DNA of 64,000 nucleotides from Guptibacillus hwajinpoensis (GTDB lineage Bacteria; Bacillota; Bacilli; Bacillales; Guptibacillaceae): the NCBI RefSeq assembly GCF_029277305.1, contig NZ_CP119526.1. One strand, written 5' to 3'. Shown in pieces: positions 43,190 to 51,173 of this stretch. How positions within the stretch are numbered: position 1 is the stretch's first letter; every line of letters starts with the position of its first letter. The notes under the pieces are model-generated. The model worked only from the letters and a program-made list of their open reading frames with translations. It did not search any database and had not been told where the DNA came from. The position numbers were made by a program, and so were the translations under genes.

Positions 43190-43495
43190 ATGAAGAGTAA
43201 GAATTGGGAGTCACTTCTAGGACTTGCTCAACGCGCTGGTAAAGTCGTATCTGGAGAAGAACTTGTCGTAAAAGAAATTCAACGCAAGAGTGCCAGATTG
43301 GTTTTAATAGCGAATGATGCATCTGACAACACAAGAAAGAAAATTACTGATAAAGCAACTACTTATAAAGTCCCTGTATGTACCGTTACAGGACGATATG
43401 AACTTGGCCATGCGATAGGGAAAGTTCAGCGAGTCACGATAGCCGTTACTGACGCAGGTTTTGCGAAGAAACTCTTTGCGATTCTCGATCAATAA
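43190..43495 (+). CDS. ylxQ: L7Ae-family ribosomal protein-like YlxQ
   Basis: YlxQ (101 aa) is an L7Ae/L30e-fold protein expected to bind kink-turn RNA; its cellular role is unsettled. Family features are LLGLAQRAGKVVSGEELVVKEIQ, RLVLIANDASDNTRKKI and a C-terminal VAVTDAGFAKKL. The ATG immediately follows the rnpM stop, so translation is likely coupled. infB starts 15 bases after it. Confidence 0.93.
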   Translation: MKSKNWESLLGLAQRAGKVVSGEELVVKEIQRKSARLVLIANDASDNTRKKITDKATTYKVPVCTVTGRYELGHAIGKVQRVTIAVTDAGFAKKLFAILDQ

Positions 43496-43510
43496 CTCGG
43501 GGGTGATCGT

Positions 43511-45592
43511 TTGAGTAAGATGCGAATTCATGAATATGCAAAAGAACATAATACAACTAGTAAGGATGTTATCGAAAAGTTAAAAAGCATGAATATTACG
43601 GTGAATAACCATATGTCTGTGATTGACGATCAGACAGTTGATAAGCTTAAAAACAATTCGAAACAATCCAAAAAGGGAAGCGACAAAAACAGTATGGAAA
43701 ATAAAAATAACCGAAACAACCCAAAAGCAAATGCAAATCCAAAAAGTAAAAGTGCACCAAATAACCGCCGTGGCGGCCGACGTCCTAACCGTCGTGGTAA
43801 AGGACAGCCTCCTAAAAACACGGCTGCTCCAAGAAGACTGCCTTCAAAAGTAACATTTATGGGCTCATTAACTGTAGGGCAGCTTGCTGAGAAGCTTGGT
43901 AAAGATGCTTCAGAACTAATCAAGAAATTAATGGGTCTTGGCGTAATGGCTACTATTAACCAAGAACTTGATAAAGACACAATGGAACTCATCTGTGATG
44001 ACTACGGCGTGAAGGTCGAAGAAGAAGAACCATTCGAAGTAACAGACCTTGATAACTACACAAGCGAAGACAAGGAAGAGAAGCTTGTTGAGCGCCCTGC
44101 AGTTGTTACAATTATGGGTCACGTTGACCATGGTAAAACAACTCTACTTGATGGTATCCGTGATACGAAAGTAACTCAAGGTGAAGCTGGCGGTATTACT
44201 CAGCACATCGGTGCTTATCAAATCGAAGAGAAGAATAAGAAGATTACGTTCCTTGATACACCTGGACACGCTGCCTTTACAACGATGCGTGCACGTGGTG
44301 CGAAAGTAACGGATATTACTATTCTTGTTGTTGCAGCTGATGATGGTGTTATGCCTCAAACAGTTGAAGCAATTAACCATGCGAAAGCGGCTGAGGTGCC
44401 AATTATCGTTGCCGTTAATAAGATGGATAAAGAAGGTGCAAATCCTGACCGTGTTATGCAGGAACTAACTGAGTACGAACTCGTTTCTGAAGCATGGGGC
44501 GGAGATACAATTTTCGTGAACCTTTCTGCGATCAAGCGCGAAGGAATCGACGAACTTCTTGAAACAATTCTTCTTATTTCTGAAGTAGAAGAATTTAAAG
44601 CAAATCCGGATAAGCTTGCAACAGGTACAGTTATTGAAGCTCAGCTTGATAAAGGCCGTGGCCCGGTAGCGACGCTTCTAGTTCAAGAAGGTACACTTAA
44701 AGTAGGTGACCCGGTAGTAGTAGGAAATACATTTGGCCGTGTTCGTGCCATGGTTAACGACCTTGGTAACCGTGTAGAAACAGCAGCGCCTTCAACCCCT
44801 GTTGAAGTAACAGGACTAAGTGATGTTCCACACGCTGGAGATCGTTTCGTAGCATTTGAAGACGAGAAAACAGCTCGTCAAGTTGGGGAAGCACGTAACC
44901 AACAAAAAATTGAAGCACAGCGTAAAGAGTCTTCAAAAATGAATCTAGACGATCTATTTGAAAAAATTCAACAGGGCGATGTGAAGGATATTAACGTTAT
45001 CGTTAAAGCTGATGTACAAGGTTCAGTTGAAGCACTTGCTGGCTCACTTAGTAAGATTGAAGTAGAAGGTGTGAAGATTAATATTATTCACACAGCCGTT
45101 GGTGCAATTACAGAATCAGATATTATTCTTGCTTCAGCATCTAACGCAATCATCATTGGATTTAACGTACGTCCAGATACGAATGCGAAGAAAGTAGCTG
45201 AATCAGAACAAGTGGAGATTCGTTTACACCGCGTAATCTACACTGCAATTGATGAAATTGAATCTGCAATGAAAGGGATGCTTGACCCTGTCTATGAAGA
45301 GAAAGTTATTGGTCAAGCTGAAGTTCGTGAAACATTTAAAGTATCCAAAGTGGGTACAATTGCAGGTTCTTACGTAACAGAAGGTAAGATCACAAGAAAT
45401 TCTGGAGTTCGTGTTATTCGTGACGGCATTGTAGTCTTTGAAGGCGATGTAGATACCCTGAAACGCTTTAAAGATGATGCGAAGGAAGTTGCGAAAGGGT
45501 ACGAGTGCGGAATCACACTTGCTAAGTTCAATGATGTGAAAGAAGGAGACATTATTGAAGCTTACATCATGGAGGAAGTTAAGCCTAAGTGA
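43511..45592 (+). CDS. infB: Translation initiation factor IF-2
   Basis: IF-2 brings fMet-tRNA to the 30S subunit. The 693-aa protein (716 in B. subtilis) starts at TTG: this follows GGGGGTGAT and gives the conserved SKMRIHEYAKEHNTTSKDVI domain. A basic, Asn/Lys/Arg-rich disordered linker (about residues 55-115) is followed by the GTPase domain: GHVDHGKTT from residue 203, then DTPGH and NKMDK. The C-terminal beta-barrels (FNVRPDTNAKKVAE, EIGSYVTEG-type fold) complete it. The stop overlaps ylxP by four bases. Confidence 0.97.
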   Translation: MSKMRIHEYAKEHNTTSKDVIEKLKSMNITVNNHMSVIDDQTVDKLKNNSKQSKKGSDKNSMENKNNRNNPKANANPKSKSAPNNRRGGRRPNRRGKGQPPKNTAAPRRLPSKVTFMGSLTVGQLAEKLGKDASELIKKLMGLGVMATINQELDKDTMELICDDYGVKVEEEEPFEVTDLDNYTSEDKEEKLVERPAVVTIMGHVDHGKTTLLDGIRDTKVTQGEAGGITQHIGAYQIEEKNKKITFLDTPGHAAFTTMRARGAKVTDITILVVAADDGVMPQTVEAINHAKAAEVPIIVAVNKMDKEGANPDRVMQELTEYELVSEAWGGDTIFVNLSAIKREGIDELLETILLISEVEEFKANPDKLATGTVIEAQLDKGRGPVATLLVQEGTLKVGDPVVVGNTFGRVRAMVNDLGNRVETAAPSTPVEVTGLSDVPHAGDRFVAFEDEKTARQVGEARNQQKIEAQRKESSKMNLDDLFEKIQQGDVKDINVIVKADVQGSVEALAGSLSKIEVEGVKINIIHTAVGAITESDIILASASNAIIIGFNVRPDTNAKKVAESEQVEIRLHRVIYTAIDEIESAMKGMLDPVYEEKVIGQAEVRETFKVSKVGTIAGSYVTEGKITRNSGVRVIRDGIVVFEGDVDTLKRFKDDAKEVAKGYECGITLAKFNDVKEGDIIEAYIMEEVKPK

Positions 45593-45864
45593 TTGGATAT
45601 GTAGAATGTGAATGCATCATTTATGATGCGCAATCTCTGAAAGAAAAAAGGTCAGTGCTTCAGTCGGTTATTAGCCGGCTGAAGCATTATAATCTGGCCG
45701 TTTCTGAGCTTGATAGTCAGGATCTGTGGCAGCATACGGTAATAGGTATCGTCACAACCGCTTCAAGTAAGACGGCCTGCGAGCGTGAGCTTCAGCGTGC
45801 CGTCTCATTGATTGATTCACGTCCTGATATCGAGCTCACTCGAGCAACTTATGAATGGCTTTAG
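45589..45864 (+). CDS. ylxP: DUF503 family protein YlxP
   Basis: This 91-aa protein has unknown function but is conserved between infB and rbfA. It starts MIGYVECECIIYDAQSLKEKRSVLQSV and has DLWQHTVIGIVTTAS, both typical of DUF503. The start is GTG within GTGA, overlapping the infB stop; GGAGG lies about 12 bases before it in the infB end. Translation coupling to infB is likely. The fold is predicted to be a small ferredoxin-like dimer (family knowledge). Confidence 0.9.
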   Translation: MIGYVECECIIYDAQSLKEKRSVLQSVISRLKHYNLAVSELDSQDLWQHTVIGIVTTASSKTACERELQRAVSLIDSRPDIELTRATYEWL

Positions 45865-45884
45865 GAAAGAAACGAGGTGTAACG

Positions 45885-46235
45885 ATGAGTAATGTTCGCG
45901 CAAATCGTGTTGGTGAACAGATGAAGAAAGAACTTGGTGATATAATCAGCAGGAAAATCAAAGATCCGCGCGTAGGTTTCGTTACGGTAACAGCTGTTGA
46001 AGTTACGAATGATCTACAGCAAGCAACAGTATTTATTACTGTACTCGGTGATGAAGAGAAGAAAGAAGCTACCCTAAACGGTCTTGCGAAAGCGACTGGA
46101 TTTATCCGTTCAGAAATTGGGAAACGAATTCGTCTTCGTAAAACACCGGAAATTTACTTTGAATTCGATGAATCGATTGATTATGGTAACAAAATCGAGC
46201 GACTTCTTGCAGATTTAAATCAATCGGATGAGTAA
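45885..46235 (+). CDS. rbfA: Ribosome-binding factor A
   Basis: RbfA is a KH-like 30S maturation and cold-shock factor. The ATG at 45885, five bases after GAGGTG, gives 116 aa (117 in B. subtilis). Conserved segments are RANRVGEQMKKELGDIISRKIKDPRVGFVTVTAVEVTNDLQ and RLRKTPEIYFEFDESIDYGNKIE. A strong hairpin without a T tract follows before truB. Confidence 0.97.
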   Translation: MSNVRANRVGEQMKKELGDIISRKIKDPRVGFVTVTAVEVTNDLQQATVFITVLGDEEKKEATLNGLAKATGFIRSEIGKRIRLRKTPEIYFEFDESIDYGNKIERLLADLNQSDE

Positions 46236-46240
46236 TGATG

Positions 46241-46268
46241 AAGGGATAGACAGGAATGTCTATCCCTT
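46241..46268 (+). other. Strong hairpin without T tract between rbfA and truB
   Basis: AAGGGATAGACA and TGTCTATCCCTT form a perfect 12-bp stem with a GGAA loop. Since the stem is followed by CTCTATG, it is a poor terminator; RNA processing or stabilisation are alternatives. Confidence 0.6.
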
Positions 46269-46300
46269 CTCTATGTCATCAGAGCGAAAGGAGGAAAAGA

Positions 46301-47197
46301 ATGAACGGCATATTACCATTAAAAAAACCGGCTGGCATGACGTCTCATGATTGTGTCGCTATTACAAGAAAACTTTTGCGGACGAAGAAAGTTGGTCACA
46401 CCGGAACGTTAGATCCTGACGTTACAGGTGTTCTTCCATTATGTATTGGAAGAGCAACAAAAGTGGCGCAGTACATGACCGATTTCTCAAAAACGTATGA
46501 AGCAGTAATAACACTAGGGTTTTCAACCACTACAGAAGATGCTTCTGGAGAAAAGGTCGAGGAGAAATATGTAGACAAATTGCCAACTGCTAACGAAATA
46601 GAGCAAGCACTTAGGGCGTTTAGAGGGGATATTGAACAAGTTCCCCCTATGTATTCCGCTGTGAAAATTAACGGTAAGAAACTATACGAGTATGCCTTTA
46701 AGGGAGAAGTTGTTGAGCGTCCTTCTAGAAAAGCGACAATTCATGAGCTTGAGTTGATTGGTGAGGTTACTCACGAAGAAGGGACAGTTTCAATTCCTGT
46801 TCGTGTAACGTGTAGTAAAGGGACATATATCCGAACACTAGCGGTTGATATCGGCGAAAAGCTTGGTTTTCCAGCTCATATGTCTTACTTAATTCGTACC
46901 GCTTCCGGCCCCTTTAAACTAGAAGAATGTTTGACATTTGATGAGATTAAACAGATGATAGAAGATGAAACGCTATCTCTGTTCCCAATGGAATACGCTC
47001 TTTCCGCAATGCCGTCTTTAACCGTAGAACGTGAACTTGAAGAAAAGCTTCAAAATGGAGCTGTACTTCCTCAAGTGGATGAGATGACAGAGGATCGACT
47101 TGTTATGTACAATAAGGACGGAGAAGCAATTGCAATCTATCAAAAACATCCTGAGAAACCTGGCTTAATGAAGCCTGAGAAAGTGTTTTCGAGATGA
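46301..47197 (+). CDS. truB: tRNA pseudouridine-55 synthase
   Basis: TruB makes pseudouridine 55 in the tRNA T-loop. The ATG at 46301, six bases after AAGGAGG, gives 298 aa; the longer reading from 46256 begins in the hairpin. The sequence has GILPLKKPAGMTSHDCV, catalytic Asp38 in GHTGTLDPDVTGVLP, PPMYSAVKINGKKLYEYA and a RVTCSKGTYIRTLAVDIG motif. ribC follows after 18 bases from its chosen start. Confidence 0.96.
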   Translation: MNGILPLKKPAGMTSHDCVAITRKLLRTKKVGHTGTLDPDVTGVLPLCIGRATKVAQYMTDFSKTYEAVITLGFSTTTEDASGEKVEEKYVDKLPTANEIEQALRAFRGDIEQVPPMYSAVKINGKKLYEYAFKGEVVERPSRKATIHELELIGEVTHEEGTVSIPVRVTCSKGTYIRTLAVDIGEKLGFPAHMSYLIRTASGPFKLEECLTFDEIKQMIEDETLSLFPMEYALSAMPSLTVERELEEKLQNGAVLPQVDEMTEDRLVMYNKDGEAIAIYQKHPEKPGLMKPEKVFSR

Positions 47198-47215
47198 AGT
47201 TAGAAGGTGAAACCG

Positions 47216-48148
47216 TTGAAGACAATTTATTTATCTCATCCTCATAAGATGGAAGCAGACAACCCGTCTGTCATGGCACTCGGTTATTTCGATGGCATTC
47301 ATCGTGGCCATCAGAAAGTCATTTCTACTGCAAAGGAAATTGCAGTAGAAAAGGGAGTAGACGCCTCTGTGATGACGTTCTACCCACACCCATCCGTTGT
47401 ATTAGGGCGATCAACGCCACAAACAGAAGCGATTACACCTTTGGATGATAAAATAGATCTAATTGAACAGCTTGGCATTGATGTGCTTTACATTGTAAAG
47501 TTTGACCCAACGATAGCAGGGTTAACACCACAGCAGTTCGTAGATGACTACATTATTGCCCTATCAGTTGTACATGTTGTAGCTGGTTTTGACTTTACAT
47601 ACGGTAGTAAAGGAAGAGGGACGATGGATTCATTGCCATTTCATGCTCGAAACAAGTTTAATCAAACGATCGTTGATAAAGTTTCAAAACATGATGAGAA
47701 AGTTAGTTCTACATTAATTCGTTCTTATATTCGTGAAGGAGCTGTCGAGAACATTAAAGGTGTTCTTGGACGGCACTACACTGTGAAGGGAACGGTTGTA
47801 CAAGGCGATCAGCGAGGGCGTACGATCGGCTTCCCAACAGCGAATGTTGATCTAAAAGGGGATTACATTGTTCCATTAACAGGTGTATACGCTGTTCGGA
47901 TGAAAGCGGAGGATTCTTGGATGAATGGTGTTTGTAATATAGGGTATAAACCTACATTTTATGATGATAAACCTGAGCATCCATCTCTAGAGGTCCATGT
48001 TTTTGACTATGAAGGAAATTTGTATGGGCAAGAAGTAATGGTAGAATTCCACAAAAAAATTCGTGGGGAAGTTAAATTTCCTTCTGTTGATGCCTTAATT
48101 CAACAAATTAATCAAGACTCAGAAGAGGCAAGAAGAATACTTACTTAG
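47216..48148 (+). CDS. ribC: Bifunctional riboflavin kinase/FMN adenylyltransferase
   Basis: RibC (RibF type) makes FMN and then FAD. I choose the TTG at 47216: it follows AAGGTG by six bases and gives the conserved MKTIYLSHPHKM start and 310 aa. The GTG at 47207 is inside that site. The N-terminal nucleotidyltransferase domain has ALGYFDGIHRGHQKVI and FDFTYGSKGRG; the C-terminal kinase domain (from about residue 185) has GDQRGRTIGFPTANV and NGVCNIGYKPTF. Confidence 0.95.
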   Translation: MKTIYLSHPHKMEADNPSVMALGYFDGIHRGHQKVISTAKEIAVEKGVDASVMTFYPHPSVVLGRSTPQTEAITPLDDKIDLIEQLGIDVLYIVKFDPTIAGLTPQQFVDDYIIALSVVHVVAGFDFTYGSKGRGTMDSLPFHARNKFNQTIVDKVSKHDEKVSSTLIRSYIREGAVENIKGVLGRHYTVKGTVVQGDQRGRTIGFPTANVDLKGDYIVPLTGVYAVRMKAEDSWMNGVCNIGYKPTFYDDKPEHPSLEVHVFDYEGNLYGQEVMVEFHKKIRGEVKFPSVDALIQQINQDSEEARRILT

Positions 48149-48155
48149 TTTCCTC

Positions 48156-48184
48156 TTGCATTTTGGTAAGAAAACCTGTAATCT
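48156..48184 (+). promoter_or_regulatory. Sigma-A promoter for rpsO
   Basis: TTGCAT at 48156 and TAATCT at 48179 are 17 bases apart, just after ribC. The implied leader is about 90 bases. Confidence 0.6.
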
Positions 48185-48191
48185 AATATTC

Positions 48192-48279
48192 GTACGGAAA
48201 GTACACAACCTATACTGGGCAATCGAGTCACCGACGTTTGCGCGGTACCAGGGGATTAGAAATTAAGGAGGTGAAACGG
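48192..48279 (+). promoter_or_regulatory. 5' leader of rpsO (candidate S15 autoregulatory leader)
   Basis: The leader contains a GC-rich hairpin, ACCGACG/CGCGGT around TTTG at about 48230-48248, followed by CCAGGGG and the ribosome site AAGGAGGTG. S15 binds its own leader in several bacteria; the assignment here rests on position and fold only. Confidence 0.5.
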
Positions 48280-48549
48280 ATGGCAATCACACAAGAGCGT
48301 AAGCAAGAACTTATCACTAAGTTCAAAACTCACGAGAATGATACTGGTTCTCCAGAGGTTCAAATCGCTGTCCTTACTGAGGAAATCAACAATTTGAACG
48401 ATCATCTACGTTTCCACAAGAAAGACCACCACTCTCGTCGCGGTCTTCTTAAGATGGTTGGTAAACGCCGTAATCTTTTAACGTATCTTCGTAACAAAGA
48501 CGTTACTCGTTACCGCGAACTAATCAAAGAACTTGGTCTACGTCGATAA
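48280..48549 (+). CDS. rpsO: 30S ribosomal protein S15
   Basis: S15 is a primary 16S rRNA binder. The ATG at 48280 (AAGGAGGTG six bases before) gives 89 aa, the family length; in-frame codons from 48238 are leader. Conserved TGSPEVQIAVLTEEINNLNDHL, HHSRRGLLKMVGKRR and NLLTYLRNKDVTRY are all present. A terminator follows at 48558 before pnp. Confidence 0.98.
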   Translation: MAITQERKQELITKFKTHENDTGSPEVQIAVLTEEINNLNDHLRFHKKDHHSRRGLLKMVGKRRNLLTYLRNKDVTRYRELIKELGLRR

Positions 48550-48557
48550 TGATTCAG

Positions 48558-48585
48558 AAAAGCGGGATAATTCCCGCTTTTTTAT
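48558..48585 (+). terminator. Rho-independent terminator after rpsO
   Basis: AAAAGCGGGA and TCCCGCTTTT (10 bp, loop TAAT) followed by TTT. Confidence 0.88.
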
Positions 48586-48639
48586 TAGGTTAAAATACAT
48601 AGATTTCTTCCTTTCTTTTTAGATATAAAAAGGTTAGGG

Positions 48640-48645
48640 TATAAT
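48640..48645 (+). promoter_or_regulatory. Candidate -10 box for pnp
   Basis: A perfect TATAAT lies 42 bases before the pnp ATG. The matching -35 region (about TTTTAG at 48617) is weak, so this is tentative. Confidence 0.4.
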
Positions 48646-48686
48646 AAAAGAAATGATTTTATTGGATGAGAGGAGTTCTCACATTA

Positions 48687-50804
48687 ATGGCACAGGACAA
48701 GCAAGTGTTTTCAATTGATTGGGCTGGTCGTGAATTGTCAGTTGAAATTGGTCAACTGGCAAAGCAGGCGAGCGGTGCGGCTTTGATTCGCTACGGCGAT
48801 ACAGCCGTATTAGCAACGGTTACAGGTTCAAAAGAGCCTAAAGACCTTCCGTTTTTCCCACTAACGGTTAACTATGAAGAACGATTATATGCAGTAGGTA
48901 AAATTCCTGGAGGCTTCATCAAGCGTGAAGGACGTCCAAGTGAAAAGGCAATCCTAGCGAGCCGTCTTATTGATCGCCCGATTCGTCCTTTATTCCCTGA
49001 CGGCTTCCGCAACGAAGTACAGGTAGTAAGTACAGTCATGAGCGTTGATCAAAACTGTTCCTCAGAGATGGCAGCTATGTTCGGTTCATCTCTAGCACTA
49101 GGTATTAGTGATCTTCCATTTGATGGACCGATTGCTGGTGTTATTGTAGGACGTATCGACGGTGAATTTGTTGTGAATCCAAACGTTGATCAGCTTGAAC
49201 AAAGTGATATTCACTTGACGGTAGCTGGAACGAAAGAAGCCATTAACATGGTTGAAGCAGGTGCTGAAGAAGTTCCTGAAGAAGCAATGCTTGAAGGTAT
49301 TCTTTATGGACATCAGGAAATTAAGCGTCTAATTGCATTCCAAGAGCAAATTATTGAAGCAACTGGTAAAGAAAAGCGCGAAGTATCGCTTAAGAAAGCC
49401 AACGAAACGCTTGAAGCAGAACTTAGCGAGCAGTACTTATCTGACGTTAAAGAAGCTGTAAAGGTGATTGAGAAGCATGCAAGACAGGAAGCTATTGATG
49501 CTGTAATGACGCGTGCAACAGAAGCATATGAAGAAAGCGAAGAATATAGTGCTGATGAAGTGAAATCAATTCTGAATAGCTTCGTGAAGCAGGAAGTTCG
49601 TCGTTTAATTCTGAAAGATAAAGTACGACCTGATGGACGTGGCGTTGATGAAATTCGCCCGCTTGATTCTGAAGTCGGTATTTTATCAAGAACACATGGT
49701 TCGGGTCTGTTCACTCGTGGACAAACTCAGGCGCTAAGCATTTGTACGCTAGGAGCACTTGGGGATGTTCAAATCCTTGATGGTCTAGGTACAGAGGAAT
49801 CAAAGCGTTTTATGCATCACTATAACTTCCCTAAATTCAGTGTAGGTGAAACTGGCCCTATGCGTGGACCTGGTCGTCGTGAGATTGGTCACGGTGCTCT
49901 TGGTGAACGTGCTCTTGAGCAAGTTATCCCAACTGAGAAAGATTTCCCTTATACAATTCGTCTTGTATCTGAAGTGCTTGAATCGAATGGTTCGACTTCA
50001 CAGGCAAGCATCTGTGCAAGTACGCTTGCGATGATGGATGCGGGTGTGCCGATTACAGCACCGGTTGCAGGTATTGCTATGGGACTTGTAAGCGATGGAG
50101 AAGATGTTACAGTTCTTACTGACATTCAAGGCATGGAAGATGCTCTTGGTGATATGGACTTTAAAGTAGCTGGAACGAAGCAAGGTATAACAGCTCTTCA
50201 AATGGATATTAAAATATCTGGAATTAACGAAGATATCCTTCGCCAGGCTCTTGAACAGGCGAAAAATGGACGTCTCGCAATTCTTGAAAACATGATGAGC
50301 GCTATTAATGAGCCTCGTACTGAGCTTTCTGCTTATGCTCCTAAGATCCTTACAATGTCAATTAAACCAGACAAAATTCGCGATGTTATCGGACCAAGCG
50401 GAAAAATGATCAATAAAATTATTGAAGAGACTGGCGTTAAAATTGATATCGAACAAGATGGATCAGTCTTCATCTCTTCTACTGAACAAGAGATGAACGC
50501 AAAAGCTAAGAAAATCATCGAAGATCTTGTGCGTGAAGTTGAAGTTGGGACAACATACCTTGGTAAAGTTAAGCGAGTTGAAAAGTTCGGTGCATTTGTT
50601 GAACTATTCGCTGGCAAGGAAGGTCTTGTTCACATTTCTGAACTTGCAGAAGAACGAACTAACAAAGTTGAAGATGTGGTTTCGATCGGTGATGAGATCA
50701 TGGTTAAAGTTAAAGAAATTGATAGGCAAGGACGCGTTAACCTTTCTCGTAAAGAGCTATTGAAAGAGCAGCGTGAGCGTGAAGAACAAAGTCAAAATAA
50801 CTAA
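48687..50804 (+). CDS. pnp: Polynucleotide phosphorylase
   Basis: PNPase degrades RNA from the 3' end with phosphate and can add tails. The ATG at 48687 gives 705 aa, the B. subtilis length; the earlier ATG-like start at 48666 lies before the ribosome site (AGAGGAG). The two RNase PH domains are clear (GGFIKREGRPSEKAILASRLIDRPIRPLFP; THGSGLFTRGQTQALS, GPGRREIGHGALGERAL). They are followed by KH (DVIGPSGKMINKIIEETGVKIDI) and S1 (GTTYLGKVKRVEKFGAFVEL) domains. Confidence 0.98.
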   Translation: MAQDKQVFSIDWAGRELSVEIGQLAKQASGAALIRYGDTAVLATVTGSKEPKDLPFFPLTVNYEERLYAVGKIPGGFIKREGRPSEKAILASRLIDRPIRPLFPDGFRNEVQVVSTVMSVDQNCSSEMAAMFGSSLALGISDLPFDGPIAGVIVGRIDGEFVVNPNVDQLEQSDIHLTVAGTKEAINMVEAGAEEVPEEAMLEGILYGHQEIKRLIAFQEQIIEATGKEKREVSLKKANETLEAELSEQYLSDVKEAVKVIEKHARQEAIDAVMTRATEAYEESEEYSADEVKSILNSFVKQEVRRLILKDKVRPDGRGVDEIRPLDSEVGILSRTHGSGLFTRGQTQALSICTLGALGDVQILDGLGTEESKRFMHHYNFPKFSVGETGPMRGPGRREIGHGALGERALEQVIPTEKDFPYTIRLVSEVLESNGSTSQASICASTLAMMDAGVPITAPVAGIAMGLVSDGEDVTVLTDIQGMEDALGDMDFKVAGTKQGITALQMDIKISGINEDILRQALEQAKNGRLAILENMMSAINEPRTELSAYAPKILTMSIKPDKIRDVIGPSGKMINKIIEETGVKIDIEQDGSVFISSTEQEMNAKAKKIIEDLVREVEVGTTYLGKVKRVEKFGAFVELFAGKEGLVHISELAEERTNKVEDVVSIGDEIMVKVKEIDRQGRVNLSRKELLKEQREREEQSQNN

Positions 50805-50833
50805 AGAATCCGGCTGAGCCGGGTTCTTTTTTT
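50805..50833 (+). terminator. Rho-independent terminator after pnp
   Basis: AGAATCCGGC and GCCGGGTTCT (10 bp with one G-T pair, TGA loop) are followed by seven Ts. Confidence 0.88.
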
Positions 50834-50861
50834 CGTCTAATATAAAAAGGAGGCTGTAAAT

Positions 50862-51044
50862 TTCCGCTCCAGGATGCTCGCTTTCCGCGGGGCGGGCGGT
50901 GAGCCTCCTCGTCGCTAACGCTCCTGCGGGGTCTCACCTGTCCCGCTAGTCCCGCAGGAGTCGAGCATCCTTCCGCTCCAATTAGCGAAGTGTGGTTTAT
51001 ATTCAATAATTGTTTTAAAAGCAATAATTTTTTAGAAAAGAGCC
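50862..51044 (+). repeat. Dispersed structured repeat, copy C (most complete)
   Basis: This GC-rich element lies in AT-rich surroundings. It is bounded by the direct repeat TTCCGCTCCA (about 50861 and 50971). GGATGCTCG (50872) pairs with CGAGCATCC (50962). Inside, GCGGG-GGTGAG (50892-50903) pairs with CTCACC-CCCGC (50933-50946). An alternative, mutually exclusive stem pairs CTCCTGCGGG (50921) with CCCGCAGGAG (50951). An AT-rich tail (CAATAATTGTTT, TTTTTTAGAAAAGAGCC) is shared with copy B. With the pnp terminator it fills most of the gene-free stretch 50805-51173. Confidence 0.88.
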
Positions 51045-51093
51045 ATTAAAAAAGAAAAGAGACTATAAAATAGTGTAGGACGAAAGAGTAGCT

Positions 51094-51099
51094 TATAAT
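51094..51099 (+). promoter_or_regulatory. Candidate -10 box for ylxY
   Basis: A perfect TATAAT stands 75 bases before ylxY. The -35 region (TAGTGT at 51071) matches poorly. A sporulation sigma factor is possible given the gene. Confidence 0.35.
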
Positions 51100-51147
51100 G
51101 AAAGATTATTCACTCGCGTTCGTTCTATAGCTTGACTTAAGCACATA

Positions 51148-51164
51148 CCCTTTGTACAAAAGGG
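51148..51164 (+). promoter_or_regulatory. Hairpin over the ylxY ribosome binding site
   Basis: CCCTTT at 51148 can pair with AAAGGG at 51159, burying part of the AGGGGGC site that serves the ATG at 51174. It may limit translation of ylxY. Confidence 0.45.
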
Positions 51165-51173
51165 GGCAATTCA

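Noticed and set aside
50862..51044. The GC-rich repeat as a CRISPR, tRNA or coding element
   Set aside because: There is no repeated unit-spacer pattern, no cloverleaf with an anticodon arm, and no conserved reading frame across the copies.
51132..51160. TTGACT-17-TACAAA as the ylxY promoter
   Set aside because: The start point would fall at about 51167, downstream of the ribosome site and a few bases before the ATG, leaving the message without its ribosome site.
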